64,000 nt of DNA from Nyssa sinensis (Eukaryota > Streptophyta > Magnoliopsida > Cornales > Nyssaceae). A program made the translations under genes and the position numbers. The notes under the pieces are model-generated. The model was not told the DNA's origin, did not search any database, and worked only from the letters and a program-made list of their open reading frames with translations. The stretch is from positions 16,076,651-16,140,650 of the forward strand of contig CM018036.1 of assembly GCA_008638375.1 (NCBI GenBank), given 5' to 3'. Position 1 is the first letter of the stretch. Each line of letters begins with the position of its first letter. Below are positions 10,192-22,243 of the stretch, in pieces.

Positions 10192-12555
10192 TTTGGTGGC
10201 CTTCTCCTTGAGTGCAATAGCATGGCACTCCCGGGAGGTTGGCTGACATCCTCTGATAGAGTGTACGTTCTGGTTGTGGACATACTTCAGACACTGATGG
10301 AGGGTTGAGGTGACCGCCCCTATCTGATGCAACCAAGGTCTCCCGATTATGACGTTGTAGGGAGATTTCATATTTAACACCATATACTTCGAGATGGTGG
10401 TCTTCTGCCCTTCTCCCTCTCCTACAGTAGTAGGAAGGTTGATTCTCCCCAAGGGGGTGCTGAGATTGCCATCAAAAGCTGCCATTACGGCAGTGGTGGG
10501 CTTGATGTTGTCGTGGTCCATTCCCATCTGTTTAAGTGGCTCATAGAACAGTATGTTGACGGAGTTGCCAGTATTGACCAGGACTCTCCTGATCTCGAAG
10601 TTGGCAATTTTGAAAGTGATGACAAGGGCATCACTATGAGGGCAATGTACCCCTGCTAGATCCTGTTCAGTGAATTGGATCTCTGGTGCTGGCTTGAGCC
10701 TTTTTTTCACATTGGAGATCTGTAATACGTTCGGGGCAGCCCTGGCCTCCCAAGCATATCTCTTTCTCGCCCGGTTTGACTTTCCTATAATAGGAGAGTC
10801 GGCATGGAGGACGTAAATAACATGGTTGTTCTGCCTCTGAGGCTCGTTTCGTCCTTCCCTATGCTCTAGCCTCTGCTCGGGCCTCTGTTCTGGCCGTTGC
10901 TGAGGCTTGTCTTCTTGAGGGTTCTGCCTTCCGTCTTGCTTGACGAACTCCCGAAGATGCCCCTTCTTTATGAGCTGATCTATCTCATATCGGAGGGTCC
11001 TGCATGTGTTAGTCATATGTACATGATCTTTATGGAAATTACAATACTTACTTTGGTCCCGAAGGCTGGGATCTCCTTTGATTGGTTCCGGCAGCCTCAA
11101 GTTTTCCTGATCACGAATCTGCCGGAGTACCTGGTTAGGTGTAGTGTTTAAAGGAGTAAAGTTAGTGAACTCCCTTGGTCCGGAATTGTACACAGCTCTG
11201 GGCACTGTTCTCTTCTCTGGACTCCTGGCCCTCTTCTTGCTGGAGTCTCTTCTGTGGTCCTCCTTCTTGTGATCCTCCCTCTTTGGATTATCCCTCTGGG
11301 TCTGATCTTTGCCCTTCTGGGATATGTGGTTGGCTTCTTCCAAGTTGATATACTTCTTGGCCCGATCCATTAATGCCGCCATGTCGGTTGGAGGGCTCTT
11401 TGTCAAGGAGTCTCTGAAGCCACCGTGAGCAAGTCCAGCAGTTAAGGCAGCTACAAGGAATTTTGGGCTACAGTTAGTGATCTCCGTGAGTTCGGCATTG
11501 AAGTGTGCAATGTAGGCTCTGAGGGACTCCTCCTTAGTCTGCTTGACATTTAACAAGAATTTTGGTCCCCTTCTGAGCCTTCTGCTGGTCATAAACCTGT
11601 CCAAGAATTGTCTACCGAGCTCATAGAAGTTGGTAATTGAGTTCGGAGGGAGGTTGTGGAACCATTTCAAAGCAGTTCCCCTCAAGTTTGTGATGAAAGT
11701 TCGGCATATGAAAGCATCAGAGGCTCTGTAAAGGGCCATCGTATGCTGGTAGTGCGAGAGATGATCTCCTGGATCTCCAGACCCATCGTACAGGGTGAAC
11801 TTGGGCACCATGAACTTTTTGGGCCTTTCTTCTGACATGATGGCGTGAGTGAATGGGGTGGCCAGTCTTCCGAGCAGCCTAGCCAACTCGTCTTGCTCTA
11901 GAAGGTTCTGGGCACCTCTCAAAGCAATTGTTCGGTCCATAGACTCGGCGATTTCTTCTACCCTCCACGGGTCTCTGAATCTGACATCTTGTGAACCCTA
12001 CTTGACAGCCTCGGCTTCAGGGTAGTCGGGTTGAGTACGTCCCTCGGACGGAAGAGGGTTCCGAACTGGAGGGATTGGTGCTGCATAGCGATAAGGCTCC
12101 TGTGGTGCTGGATGTGCTCCCAAAGCCCTTGGAGTTGGGGCTCGAGTAGTGCTCCGGTAATGGACGTCAGGGACGAAAGCTGATGTTCCCCAGCCTGGAG
12201 CTGCTGACGACTGTGGAACTCTGCCAACGCGGGCAACACCCTGGGGGTGCCCAGGTTGGTTATTTGGAGCCTGCTCATGGGGCTCTCCATTCTCAATAGT
12301 AAGAGGAGGTTGTGTTCCCGTAGCAATGTTGACCAGTGGGTTAGGAGGGTTCGTCCCTTGATTCTGTGTGAGCATTGCCAGTGTTCTAGTGATGGCAAGT
12401 AACTGTTCATGCACCAGTTCATTGTGTCGTTTGATCAATTCGATCTCTTGTCGCATGGGATCATCCGTCGGCCTTCTTGCTCGTGGAGTATGCGGCCGAC
12501 GTTGAGAGCTTTGCGGAATCTGAGTATTCTGCCGCGGTCGGAGATTTGGGGCCAT
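10189..12555 (-). pseudogene. Tat copy 1 gag-protease frame (one stop, protease Asp changed)
   Basis: Starts at ATG 12555-12553 (MAPNLRPRQN), the start shared with copy 2. A proline-rich N-terminus leads to a retrotransposon gag domain (TALKWFHNLPPNSI, FLDRFMTSRRL), a basic linker, a zinc-binding segment (YCNFHKDHVHMTNTC) and an aspartic protease fold. A premature TAG at 11998-12000 replaces the CAG read in copy 2. The protease box reads VLVNTGNSVN where copy 2 has VLVDTGSSVN, so the catalytic Asp has become Asn. The frame ends at the conserved UAG (10189-10191) after KEKATK. The product would have been capsid plus protease, acting in cytoplasmic virus-like particles. Confidence 0.9.
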
Positions 12556-12611
12556 AGTTTTCCGGTGAGGAAAGAGATGAGTTTGTGAATAGAGCACTTA
12601 GAGATTAGTCG

Positions 12612-12629
12612 TTCCCACAGACGACGCCA
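12612..12629 (-). other. Primer binding site of Tat copy 1
   Basis: On the reverse strand TGGCGTCGTCTGTGGG starts three bases after the 5' LTR and begins with the TGG complementary to a tRNA CCA end. Copy 2 has TGGCGCCGTCTGTGGG. The tRNA identity is not assigned. Confidence 0.75.
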
Positions 12630-12632
12630 AAC

Positions 12633-13244
12633 TGATGCTGCACTTTTTGACTCGTAATAAGTGTGGGCTCCGTGACTTGTAGAACACTCAGAAAGATGAT
12701 CAGAGGACCACCGGATTGGCTCCGGCAGTAGCCGCTCCGATGCTTAAGTAAGTAAACTGAATGGAAAAGACTGTATTGAAAGCCAAAGAATGAGCATGGA
12801 AATAAAGCGTACCTTTAGGGTTTGATTTATAGACCGTGGCCTTCCTAAGTTGATTAGGATTCGGAGCCATGAATATAGGGATTTGATCATCGGAGATTTT
12901 AGTTACCTTGTGGAGTATTGCATAGCGATAATCATAGATGGTAATTTCCTTGTTGAAGGCTGTTTCCGTGTTGAAGACTGCTTTCTTATTCCCTGCTCGG
13001 CAACCGTTAAGGCGGTGACGAGGTCTGAAGTGTTGGTCTGGATCCTGTAATTAACTTTAAGATCCTTATCTGGATATATATGTGCTCTGGAGGCATATGC
13101 TTGGCCACTTCCGATCTTTTATCCTGTTCTGAATGTTTGAGCGCTTAGTCATTGGCTGAGCGTGAGCTGAGTTAGCCGAGCGTGAGTTGGATTCATAGGC
13201 ATACGTGTCAAGTGCTGATTGGCATGTTCTTTTATGGTATATCA
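12633..13244 (-). repeat. 5' LTR of Tat copy 1
   Basis: 612 bp, paired with 1594-2205, with about 30 differences counted by hand. It contains the element's own promoter by position, but I could not pin a transcription start. Confidence 0.95.
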
Positions 13245-13249
13245 CTATT

Positions 13250-13863
13250 ATAATCTGAACTGTTTTCTTAATGACTCTTTAAATCAAGTTTTAAAATTCT
13301 AAATAACTTATGGCCAGAGTTCACCAAATTTCAACCACGGAAATTCATCCAATTTTTTAGCCAACCTAGTACATTTATAACCCATTTTTTAAATAGAAAT
13401 TTTCTTTTGCGAAGTTTGGGAGGTGGGACTTACTATAAAAGGGCATGTGATGTGAGACACACTCATTTCCATTTAAAAGTTAAAAAAAATCATTCAAAAT
13501 ATTTAGCATAAAAACATTAAATGTAAATTACTTTTTCTTTAAAATTCGACCAAATTAATATTTCAAGACTACACTTGGATTTTTATTTTTTGTTTGGGTG
13601 TTGGTGAGTTTGAATTCAGACACCTAAAACAAATTCGAATATTGTTATGACCATGACAGTAGTTTAACTAATTGAAAATGAAAATAATGGAACAGAAGTT
13701 GGGCAAGTGCACGGATATGCTAAAGTCTAAACATGGACAAAACTAAATACAGCAAGAATCTTTGATGACGCTCGTAACAGAAACGGAGCTTCCATGCATG
13801 GACTTATCTTTTGCTTAATATAGCGTGCTCAAGGGTCAAGGAGGTGTACGTCATGGCCGTTAA

Positions 13864-13899
<36 letters not shown>

Positions 13900-13995
13900 T
13901 TAGCAGTTCCTAGCTACTTCCTAGTCCTATATATACTATTATATATAGATAGCTCTGCCTTTTAGCTCATTCGAGAGGTGGAAATTGTCTTTTGT
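13250..13995 (+). promoter_or_regulatory. Upstream region of the SSL gene
   Basis: AT-rich spacer with a (CT)n microsatellite at about 13867-13899 and a TATA-rich block (tatatatactattatatata) at 13928-13947. The block lies about 50-70 bp before the ATG, a fitting place for core promoter and 5' UTR. CT repeats are common in plant 5' flanks. Confidence 0.45.
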
Positions 13996-15565
13996 ATGAA
14001 AACAATAACAATGCTCTTTGTTTTCATCTTTTTCTCAGCTCTTCCTTATGTGACTCTTTCCAGTACTTCACTTTCATCCTTCAGCGAGATCCAACTTCCA
14101 CCAACAGTAACAGGTCCTGAGTCTGTTGTCCTGGACCCTCGAGGTGAAGGACCCTATGTTAGTGTCACAGATGGTAGAGTCCTCAAGTGGCAAGGTCCCG
14201 AATATTGGTTGGGTAGATTTCGCTATTACTTCACCAAATAGGTAATGCATCAAACTGCTCTCTCTTCTAATCCTTTTTTTTTTTTTTTTTTTTTCTGTTT
14301 CCTCCTTGCTTCTCCTGCCTTTGCTTGTAAACTCACACTTCTAGTGATCATAATATATACTCATATATTTTATAAGATAATATCTTCTACTGAAAGGACA
14401 TTTTGACATATATATGTACGTATATACATATAAACATTATCTTTTTCCAAAAAAAAAATGGTACAACAAAGAAAATGAACACAATTCTAGAAGGTGAAAA
14501 TAGTTGTAAACAAAAATAAATTTAAATGTAAACAATTATATTTAATTTTCCTTTTTTTTTTATTCCCTGTTTTTCTTTGCTGCAACATTTAGCACTACTC
14601 TAATAAGTATTTGTGCATTGTGCGTTTTAACTATTGTTCAGGAACAAGCAACCATGTGATGGCACAACTGACCCAAATTTGGGACCCATTTGTGGGAGAC
14701 CTCTAGGTTTTAGCTTCTACTTGCTAACCGGTGATCTCTACATTGTCGATGCTTTTCTCGGGCTGTATGTGGTAGGGCCTAAAGGAGGTCTTGCAACCCG
14801 ACTTTCCACTAGTGCAGATGGTGTGCCTTTCCGATCCCTTGATGGTATTGATGTCGACCAATTCACTGGAATTGTTTATTTCTCTGATGCCACAACTACA
14901 TATGACCTAAGGTACTATTCTAACTTATATTTCACTTCTTTGAATTGGTTAATCAACTTGCTTTTGAGGGTGGATTTAGACGTAATGCTAAGTTATTCCA
15001 TTGTTACATGTAGGTCATGAGTTCAAATTACGAAGTTAAACAGTACTTAATTTAAAGTCTCAAACTAGTGACAATTTTCATATGCAGAAACATCTCGCAG
15101 CCAAATTTTACACCTGACTCAACTGGAAGATTATTAAAATATGACCCTAGGAGCAAACAAGTCACAGTGTTGCTAAAGGATCTCTCTGTGCCAATTGGGC
15201 CAGCAATCAGTATCGATGGCACATCCATTTTCTTCTCAGAATATACTACTAAGAGAATTCTAAGGTATTGGCTTATAGGTCTGAAAGCGAAGACGGTTGA
15301 GATTTGCTTGAACCTACCGGGAAATCCAAGTAAAGTTAAGAGGAGCACACAGGGAAATTTTATTGTGGCAGTCGACGTCAGAACTCAACAGCGGACAACA
15401 CTTATTACACCTCTAGGGTTAAGGTTCAATACATGTGCCATGGTGCCGGAAACGTTGAATTTTAGTGCACAATATTACAATACAACTATCAGTGTGGTGC
15501 AAGAGCAGAATGGGAAAATATTTATAGGGTCTCGTTTTACTAATTTTGTTGGTATTTATAGTTAA
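13996..15565 (+). pseudogene. Strictosidine-synthase-like protein gene, three exons, frameshifted
   Basis: Exons 13996-14241, 14642-14911 and 15088-15565, with GT-AG introns of 400 and 176 bp and matching phases. ATG 13996 gives a hydrophobic signal peptide (MKTITMLFVFIFFSALPYV). SSL family motifs follow: GPESVVLDPRGEGPYV and DGRVLKW in exon 1, CGRPLGFSF, GDLYIVDAFLGL and VVGPKGG in exon 2, TGRLLKYDP, RILRYWL and LPGNPSKVKR in exon 3. The length, about 330 residues, fits the six-bladed beta-propeller family targeted to vacuole or apoplast. Anomaly: an extra T in the TT at about 14205 moves exon 1 into a frame that ends at TAG on the exon border, while the other frame gives the usual DFAITSPNR ending. 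Unless this is a sequence error, the gene is broken. SSL proteins usually lack strictosidine synthase activity; the substrate is unknown. Confidence 0.85.
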
Positions 15566-15614
15566 TTATGGAGCCTGGTCACTTGGCAAATCCAAGGAGT
15601 GCATAACCAAATGC

Positions 15615-15962
15615 TGTTAAAATATGTCCCACATAAAAAAGTAATATGGACATTATTTGAACTTAATAAAATTAGGTAGTTATTAATTTTGGAAGAGTTA
15701 CGCACGGAGTTTGATTTTAAGTAGGAATTGTCCTCTCTCTACACACATAACTTTAACCAAGTTTTTCCATAACATTGTGGCGTACAAAAAGAACAGAAGT
15801 TAAGTGAGAGAAATAATTTCTACTAGCTTTCTTCAAGAAGGTGATTTTATCATGACTGATTCCGGTTTGTTTTATGAATTACTTTTTATTTTAGCATAAA
15901 AGATCATCATGTCATCATGATAATTAAAGATTATTATTTCATTAAATTAAATTTATTTTACA
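15615..15962 (+). repeat. 5' LTR of copia 1, with internal deletion
   Basis: 348 bp, TGTTAAAA to TTTTACA. Compared with the 3' LTR it lacks about 71 bp after gagttacgcacg (position about 15704). The remaining sequence differs at roughly 8-9% of sites by hand count. Confidence 0.9.
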
Positions 15963-15964
15963 TG

Positions 15965-15977
15965 TAGTATGAGAGCA
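15965..15977 (+). other. Degenerate primer binding site of copia 1
   Basis: tagtatgagagca differs from TGGTATCAGAGCA, the copia PBS for initiator methionine tRNA, at two positions and lies two bases after the LTR. Confidence 0.7.
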
Positions 15978-17058
15978 AAATTGAAACTATCATGATTTTT
16001 TTTTTAATATAGAGATTGATGTAATTAATACTTTTCACGATCCATCTGAAAGTAAAGGTGAAGGTTAAATTAAAAGATGATGTTCTTAATTGGAAACGGA
16101 ACAAAGGGAGTCTCCGGCCGAATATTGATTTCTATGTTTTTTTTTTTCGATTGGAAATTTATTTATGAATTTCTTTTGTCTGCGATAAAGCAGCCTCTGC
16201 AATTCATAAGCGATCGGACTTTAATTTCATCGGATTCCAGCTATTATCCGGTAAGAGTTCAGTTGGGAAATTAATACATTATTTGTATATATATGCACAT
16301 TGTGTGTATGTATATATTTGTTTGTATTATTTTGAGCTTGTGGGCCCTTTGAAAGCTGTGATCCAATTGTGTGAATCAGAATATCAAAAATTAAAATTTC
16401 AATATTATTAGAAAAATAATATGTATTTTCATTTATATCTCCATGAGAATACATGCCTTCACTGGTTGCGTCCTACTATGGCACTACTTATAGTCTTAAC
16501 CACTTAAATTTCAGACGCTTCTGAATTATTTTAAATTATAGGTTCACTTGTATTAGGTTAATAATTGTATTTATGCATGTATGAATCGAATTTTGCATAT
16601 AATTAAAGAAAAATTAAAAAATTATTTTATTTTATTTTATTTATTTATTTATTTATTTATTTTTGCTTAGTCATTTATCAAGCAATATTTATATTATGGT
16701 TCGCATGTTGTCACCAAAGTGATCTTGCTGGAAAAAGTTATAGATATTGAATTAAATTATGACTTTTCAAAATTATTATAGAATGATTATTATGGTTTAA
16801 CCTAAAGGTACGCCAACTTTCAAGTAGTCATTAAATTAATTAGAATAATTGATAGAATGAAAGTGAGATTGGAATGGATGCCCAAAAGTGACAAATCAAT
16901 CAAACTTTGAAGAATTATCAATTATGTATAGGTGAGTGAAAATCACTATTAAATTTGAATATTAGTACATTGCATTAGTTAATCCAAAAATTGAACGCAA
17001 TATTGCTAATGGAAATGATTTTTTCAAAGCATTAATGTTGTGATATTTTTTTATTGCA
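15978..17058 (+). other. Copia 1 untranslated leader
   Basis: About 1.1 kb of AT-rich sequence between PBS and gag with no supported ORF. It holds an ATTT microsatellite at about 16621-16663. Confidence 0.5.
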
Positions 17059-18239
17059 GTGTCAGTTCCTATTTCGCTTCATTTGCTAGCTTCTTCTGTT
17101 CCAATTTTTAATGGAGTTAATTTCTCTGACTGGAAGGAACAGATCCAATTTCACCTTGGTGTTCTGGATCTTGACTTAGCACTGTGAATTGATAAACCGG
17201 TTGCTATTACTGAAACAAGTAGTTCGGAGCAGCAAACTTTGTCTAAGTCATGGGAAAGATCGAACAGATTAAGCATCATGTTTATGCGAATGTGTATTGC
17301 GAACAATATCAAGTCATCGCTTCCTCAAATTGAAAATGTAAAGGAATATTTCAAGGCTGTGAAAGATCGATTTCGTTCAGCAGACAAGTCCCTTGGAGGG
17401 AGATTAATGGCTGAATTTACCACCATGAAATTTGATGGTAGCCGTGGAATGAATGAGCATGTCCTTGAAATGACCAATCTAGCTGCTAGACTCAAATCTC
17501 TGGGTATGAATGTTGATGAAAGTTTCCTTGTTCAGTTTATTCTGAATTCCTTGCCTCCTCAGTATGGGCCATTTCAGATTCATTATAACACTATTAAGGA
17601 AAAGTGGAATGTGAATGAGTTGGCGAGTATGTTAACTCAAGAAGAGACAAGACTTAAGCAACAAGGACAACATTCAGTTACTGTTATGAGTGATAGAGTT
17701 GGAAGCAAAGGAAAGACACATAAGAAGAGTTCCAAAAAAGATCTATTAAATGTTGCGGCACCTCTCATGTGAATGAGGCTCATAAAAAGGAACATAATGG
17801 ACCAAAATGCTATTTATGTAATGGTTATGGGCATGTAAAGAAAAATTGCCCGAAACGTAAAGCTTGGTTCGAAAAGAAAGGTAAGCTATTAGCTTATGTA
17901 TGTTTCGAATCAAATATGACACAAGTTCCTTCTAATACATGGTGGATTGACTCTAGTTCTACTATTCATGTTTCAAATTCGATGCAGGGATACCTTTCGA
18001 TCCAGAACATAAAGGAAAATTAGCATTTTATAGTCTTGGGAGATGGAACTCAAGTAACAGTTGTTGGTATTGGAACTTTACGTTTGTTTTTAGAGTCAGG
18101 CCACTGTTTACACCTATTTGATACTTTTTATGTTCCTACTATTTCTAGAAATTTAATTTCCATGTCAAGACTTAATTATGATGGTTATGCTTTACATTTT
18201 GAATATAAGGGTTTTCGTTTATTGAGAAATGACTCAATT
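17059..18239 (+). pseudogene. Copia 1 gag and protease (broken)
   Basis: The gag (UBN2-type) reading begins near 17059 with FNGVNFSDWKEQI and continues with GGRLMAEFTTMKFDG and LPPQYGPF. A CCHC zinc knuckle, CYLCNGYGHVKKNC, is at 17808-17849. The copia protease region TWWIDSSSTIHVSNSMQG (near 17938) has DSS where DSG is usual. Lesions are TGA at 17187, a frameshift near 17750 and TAG at 18021. After LRNDSI the frame is cut by the LTR-like insertion at 18240. Confidence 0.85.
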
Positions 18240-20338
18240 TGTAATACCCAGACCTAGTTAATTAATAATTAGTCTCCTAATTATTAATTAGATACAACAT
18301 AAAGAATAATTGAAAAAACTAATCGTAAATTTTTAGACGGTCACGATAGATCAATAAAATAATTTAATACGTCAAGAAGAGAGGGCTTAATTTAGCCATT
18401 TTAGCCTTATTTTAATACTATTGAAATTCGAATTAGCTAACTACGGAAAACATAAGAAATAAAAACCGACACAAAGCCCTTTGACATCGAAGATAACCTA
18501 AATAGGAAGTCACCAGAAGAAACCGGTTCATAAAATGAGTAATAGAAAAGAAGTTATTAAGGAAGTAGCCAAAATAAAAATCTGCATCGGCCAAACAAGG
18601 AATAAGCCTAAATGAGGGAAAAATGCTAAATGTGAGGCCAAGGGGATTTGAACCCTTGACCAAGGGCGGAAAGTAAATTCATCTAAAAATTTTACCAAAT
18701 GGACTGTCAGCACATTTGTGCTTTGTTATGCAACAGAAATGTATATATGCTCAAATTACCCAAGCCTACCTCCCAAATTGACCAATGGCCATTCATGCAA
18801 CACCTCATCCACACATCACCCTATAATCTTAGCCTCATCATCATGCCTGCCCCTAGCTCTCATCATCACACCTGAACCCCATGATGTGCATGCATGGGTG
18901 TACAATTATATATGTAACCTTACCTTTTGAAGCCTTCAACTGTAATCGTGTGTGTGTGCTAAATGTGCTGAGAGTGTGAGGGACATTGTGTGGGTGTGAG
19001 TGATCATGAGAGAGAGAAAAAGAAAGAGAAAGAGAGAAACACAAGTGTGCGTGTGTGTGTGTATACAAGTGTGTGTAAGCTTGTGTGTGTGTATACATTG
19101 GAAGTGAAAAGAATGAGGGGGCTGAGGAGTGCATGAGCAGAATAGAACCACTACATTGAGGTTTCACCTTGAGCCACGAGTGGAGAGAACCTCACTGTGC
19201 AAAGGTATAAAACACCAAGCCTTAGAAAATTTCCTTTTAAATTTCTTTCACTGTTTCAGTATTATTTTGGAATTAGACTGCATGCATGAATTAATTTCGA
19301 CACTAGGAACCATTTTAAACCGATTTGGGAAGCCAAGGAGGTTTGCTATGTACAAACTAGTGAGGAGCTGCCATGGAGAGACCTCTATAGTAGTAGGTTT
19401 GAAATGACCTTCAGAAAATTGATTTTTATTATTTTAAATCCAACCTAGGCCTCATGGTAGTTCTAAAAACCCTAAATCACAACCCAAACACCCTAGAGAA
19501 AACCACAAAAACTGAACTTGCAGGTCTTGAGTTGAAACTTAGACTCTGAAATAGGCTCATAAACCTTGTTTTTAGAATAAGGATCGAACCCCCTCTCTAT
19601 TATGATTGCAACAAGCCAAACCACGCATGGAATGGCGTAGAAATGACCATTTACGAAGCAATTGCAGCTCGAGGCTATCCACTTTTCCATGGGCTCTAGA
19701 GCTTGATTCGAGCTCTCAAACTAATTCATAAAGGTTGCCTACATCCCCACTAGTCCACCCCACCCAAAATCAGAGAGATTTGGTGACCCAAACTTCACAA
19801 AATTAAAAGAAATGAAAACTAGAAATTAGGGCTACAGTGTGGGTGAAGGTAAAGAAGACGCTGAACAGTGGTGATCTGACGGTGACGTTTTGATGTGTTT
19901 AAGAGCAACACGACATCGTTTGGGCCATTATATTTTATTTTTTGAAGAGTTCGGGACTGTTTGGATGCAGGTTTAGAAAATTTAAATCAATAAACCAGTT
20001 TGGGACAAGATAACTTATCCTTGGAATTACCCCTTATCCGCCGTTTGGATCAAGGAAAATCAAAAAAAAAAAAAAAAACTGGGGGAGCTGCAGCTCCCCT
20101 AAATCGAACCCAGGACCGAATGGATGGGAGGGGTGACACTTAACCATTGTGCCTCGCAATTCTTGCCCAACCTAAATTGCACCAAATATATATATATATA
20201 TATCATATATAAATTATTAAATTGAAAAAAAAAAGGGGTAAACCTACTGTTCTGCCGAATTGAACCTAGGACCGAATTGTTGGGGGGGTGACACTTAACC
20301 ACTGTGCCACCCAATTCTCGCCCGTCATATAACCAACC

Positions 20339-20376
<38 letters not shown>

Positions 20377-22243
20377 CTGATGTAATTAAATTAATTAATT
20401 AATTTAAATTATTTAAAAATAGGTAAATGTCTCGATGTCCAAATTAATTAAATAAATAGTGTATTTCGATTATGTGGGACATTCTGGACCTAATGGTGAG
20501 GTCCATTTTATCAACTGGGGTTTCAAAAAATTAAGTCCTATAAAACATGAAATTACCATTTTGCCCTTAGGGGTACTCGAAGCCAAACAAAAAGCCGCAA
20601 AGGCCGAGATTTATTTTCTTGGACGTTTCGGACTCAACGGTGAAGTCCGTTTAACCAAATAAAATACTCTAAGGGCCGATGTAATAAATTTAGCTACCTT
20701 AAGAATATAATTAAATAATACCGAGGGAGTTAAATAGGTCACGAACATTAGCATCGACCTAAATAATTAAAAATGGGATAATGATAATTAAGTTTTTGAT
20801 TTATAGGAACCACCAAGGGGAAGGAGAAGGAGATTTAAATTAATAGAACTGCTGAAAGTTATTTTTGAAGTAAGTAACTCCTATGCTTTACTATGGGTTA
20901 TTTCCAGTCAGTCACATTTATCTTCACATGCTGCCAAATTTGTACTCTATCACTACCTACTGAACTTGACTTCTTTGATTGATGCCAATCAACTTGTAAT
21001 TATTTGTTCATGCCTATACTTCGAATTTGACTTGCTTGCCTATATCATTTTGTGATCTTGAATTGTTGATACTTGAGCATATTTGTACCATTATGTATAT
21101 CGTGCCATGATCTTGTAATATATCTTGTTGATGGAAATCTTATTGATCCACACACTTATGTCTCGTTGAATGAGGTTTTGGCTATTTCACATGATAATAT
21201 ATCCTGTGTGGAAATTTATTGATCATGATATTTGGTATGAGCCCGGGGGTTATGCTCAATCACAATGGCCTATCCATTCTCAGATGTTGGGAGGATCCTT
21301 TGGGGTCTATTGTGTCCTTCGGGACCTGTAGTAAAAGAGCTTTTGCGCTGTTTAGTAAGCCCGAGGAACTGAGGCGAATCTGAATATGCATGTTTTGGGG
21401 TATGCCGGGCCCTGTTTTGTTTATGCATCTGTTTTGTTAGAGCTCGATGATAACATTTTTGCATTGTTGGATGATCATTTTTTTACCTTGTAAATGATCA
21501 TATTATTGCAATCATGTTATACTTTACTTGATGATGATATATCTTTGGTACTCATTGGAGGATCATATTCTATGCAAGCAAGTTGTACTTTTGATTGGCT
21601 AACGTTTTGTATGTGGCAGCGATTCATCATGATAGGCTATATCCCAATTTTGATTGATCTTGTCATTGCCTTTTTGTATCATATTGTGGGATATGCCTCC
21701 ATTTGGACCCTCGGGTCATTATTGTTGTATCTCAGTGACTGGCTATATTTATACAGAATATTTTTTTCTTCGTTATCTGTTATCTCTTTCTTGTATCATT
21801 CTTGTGAACTTACCCTGACCCATGGCAAAGATAGGAAATTACTTATTGGGCTTTGTTAGCTTACCCCTCCCTTATTTTGCTCAAGACAACAGGAAGTAGG
21901 AGGACCCTCAAGCGCTCTGGAGATTTAGACGCCTACTAGCCATTGGTAGCTCTTTTTGGTGAGTTTTGTATTAAGTTAAATACTGAAAGGTCTTAATATC
22001 TCCCATGTCACCACGGTCCTATCAGTTTGTGTTTTTGGAGGATTTGTACTTATAAACACTTATGTTCTTTTAGCATGTATTAAATGACGACCTAACTATG
22101 TTACCAAATTTAACTAATGTTTATAAAATGTTTTGTTAAAACTTTACTTAGTATTTCAAATCCTTTTGACGGGGAACGACCCACGGGCCGCAAACCCGGT
22201 CACGGACCCCTAATCCGTATAGGGTAGGTTTTGGGTCGTGACA
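18240..22243 (+). mobile_element. 4-kb solo-LTR-like insertion (Ty3/gypsy, Tekay/Del-like)
   Basis: Starts TGTAATACCCAGACC and ends GGGTCGTGACA, ends typical of large chromovirus LTRs in plants. It is flanked by caatt (18235-18239) and an imperfect catt(t) (22244). It interrupts a copia frame that resumes on the right, so it is an insertion. No PBS, PPT or pol is found inside. Repeated gaaccc-gacc motifs (18651, 20105, 20261) and a CA/GT-rich tract near 18950-19090 lie within. The orientation (+) follows the TGTAA...GACA convention only, and the clade name is tentative. Confidence 0.65.
20087..20325. repeat. Two imperfect direct repeats inside the LTR-like insertion
   Basis: About 85-bp blocks at 20087-20170 and 20235-20325 share ggaccgaatggatgggag-like and gggtgacacttaaccattgtgcc-like segments. 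They are separated by a TA microsatellite, with another TA run (20341-20372) after the second. Confidence 0.7.

Larger units (their letters stand above)
1594..13244 (-). mobile_element. Tat-lineage Ty3/gypsy LTR retrotransposon, copy 1
   Basis: Complete element of 11,651 bp. Two 612-bp LTRs start TGATGCTGCAC and end GGTATATCA, flanked by the 5-bp TSD ctatt (1589-1593 and 13245-13249). Read on the reverse strand the order is 5' LTR, PBS, gag-protease, leaky-type UAG, RT, RNase H, archaeal-type RNase H, integrase, hairpin array, two opposite-strand genes, PPT, 3' LTR. The second RNase H and the antisense genes before the 3' LTR point to the Tat lineage (Retand/Ogre relatives). I counted about 30 differences between the LTRs (about 5%), nearly all transitions. 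Eight in-frame stops besides the conserved UAG make it non-autonomous today. Confidence 0.95.

Noticed and set aside
13978..13995. GTG at 13978 as start of the SSL gene
   Set aside because: ATG at 13996 directly precedes a good signal peptide, and plant genes rarely start at GTG.
18634..18720. tRNA-like B-box motif (ggatttgaaccc) suggesting a tRNA or SINE
   Set aside because: No cloverleaf or A box can be drawn, and the motif recurs inside an LTR-like sequence where such blocks are common.
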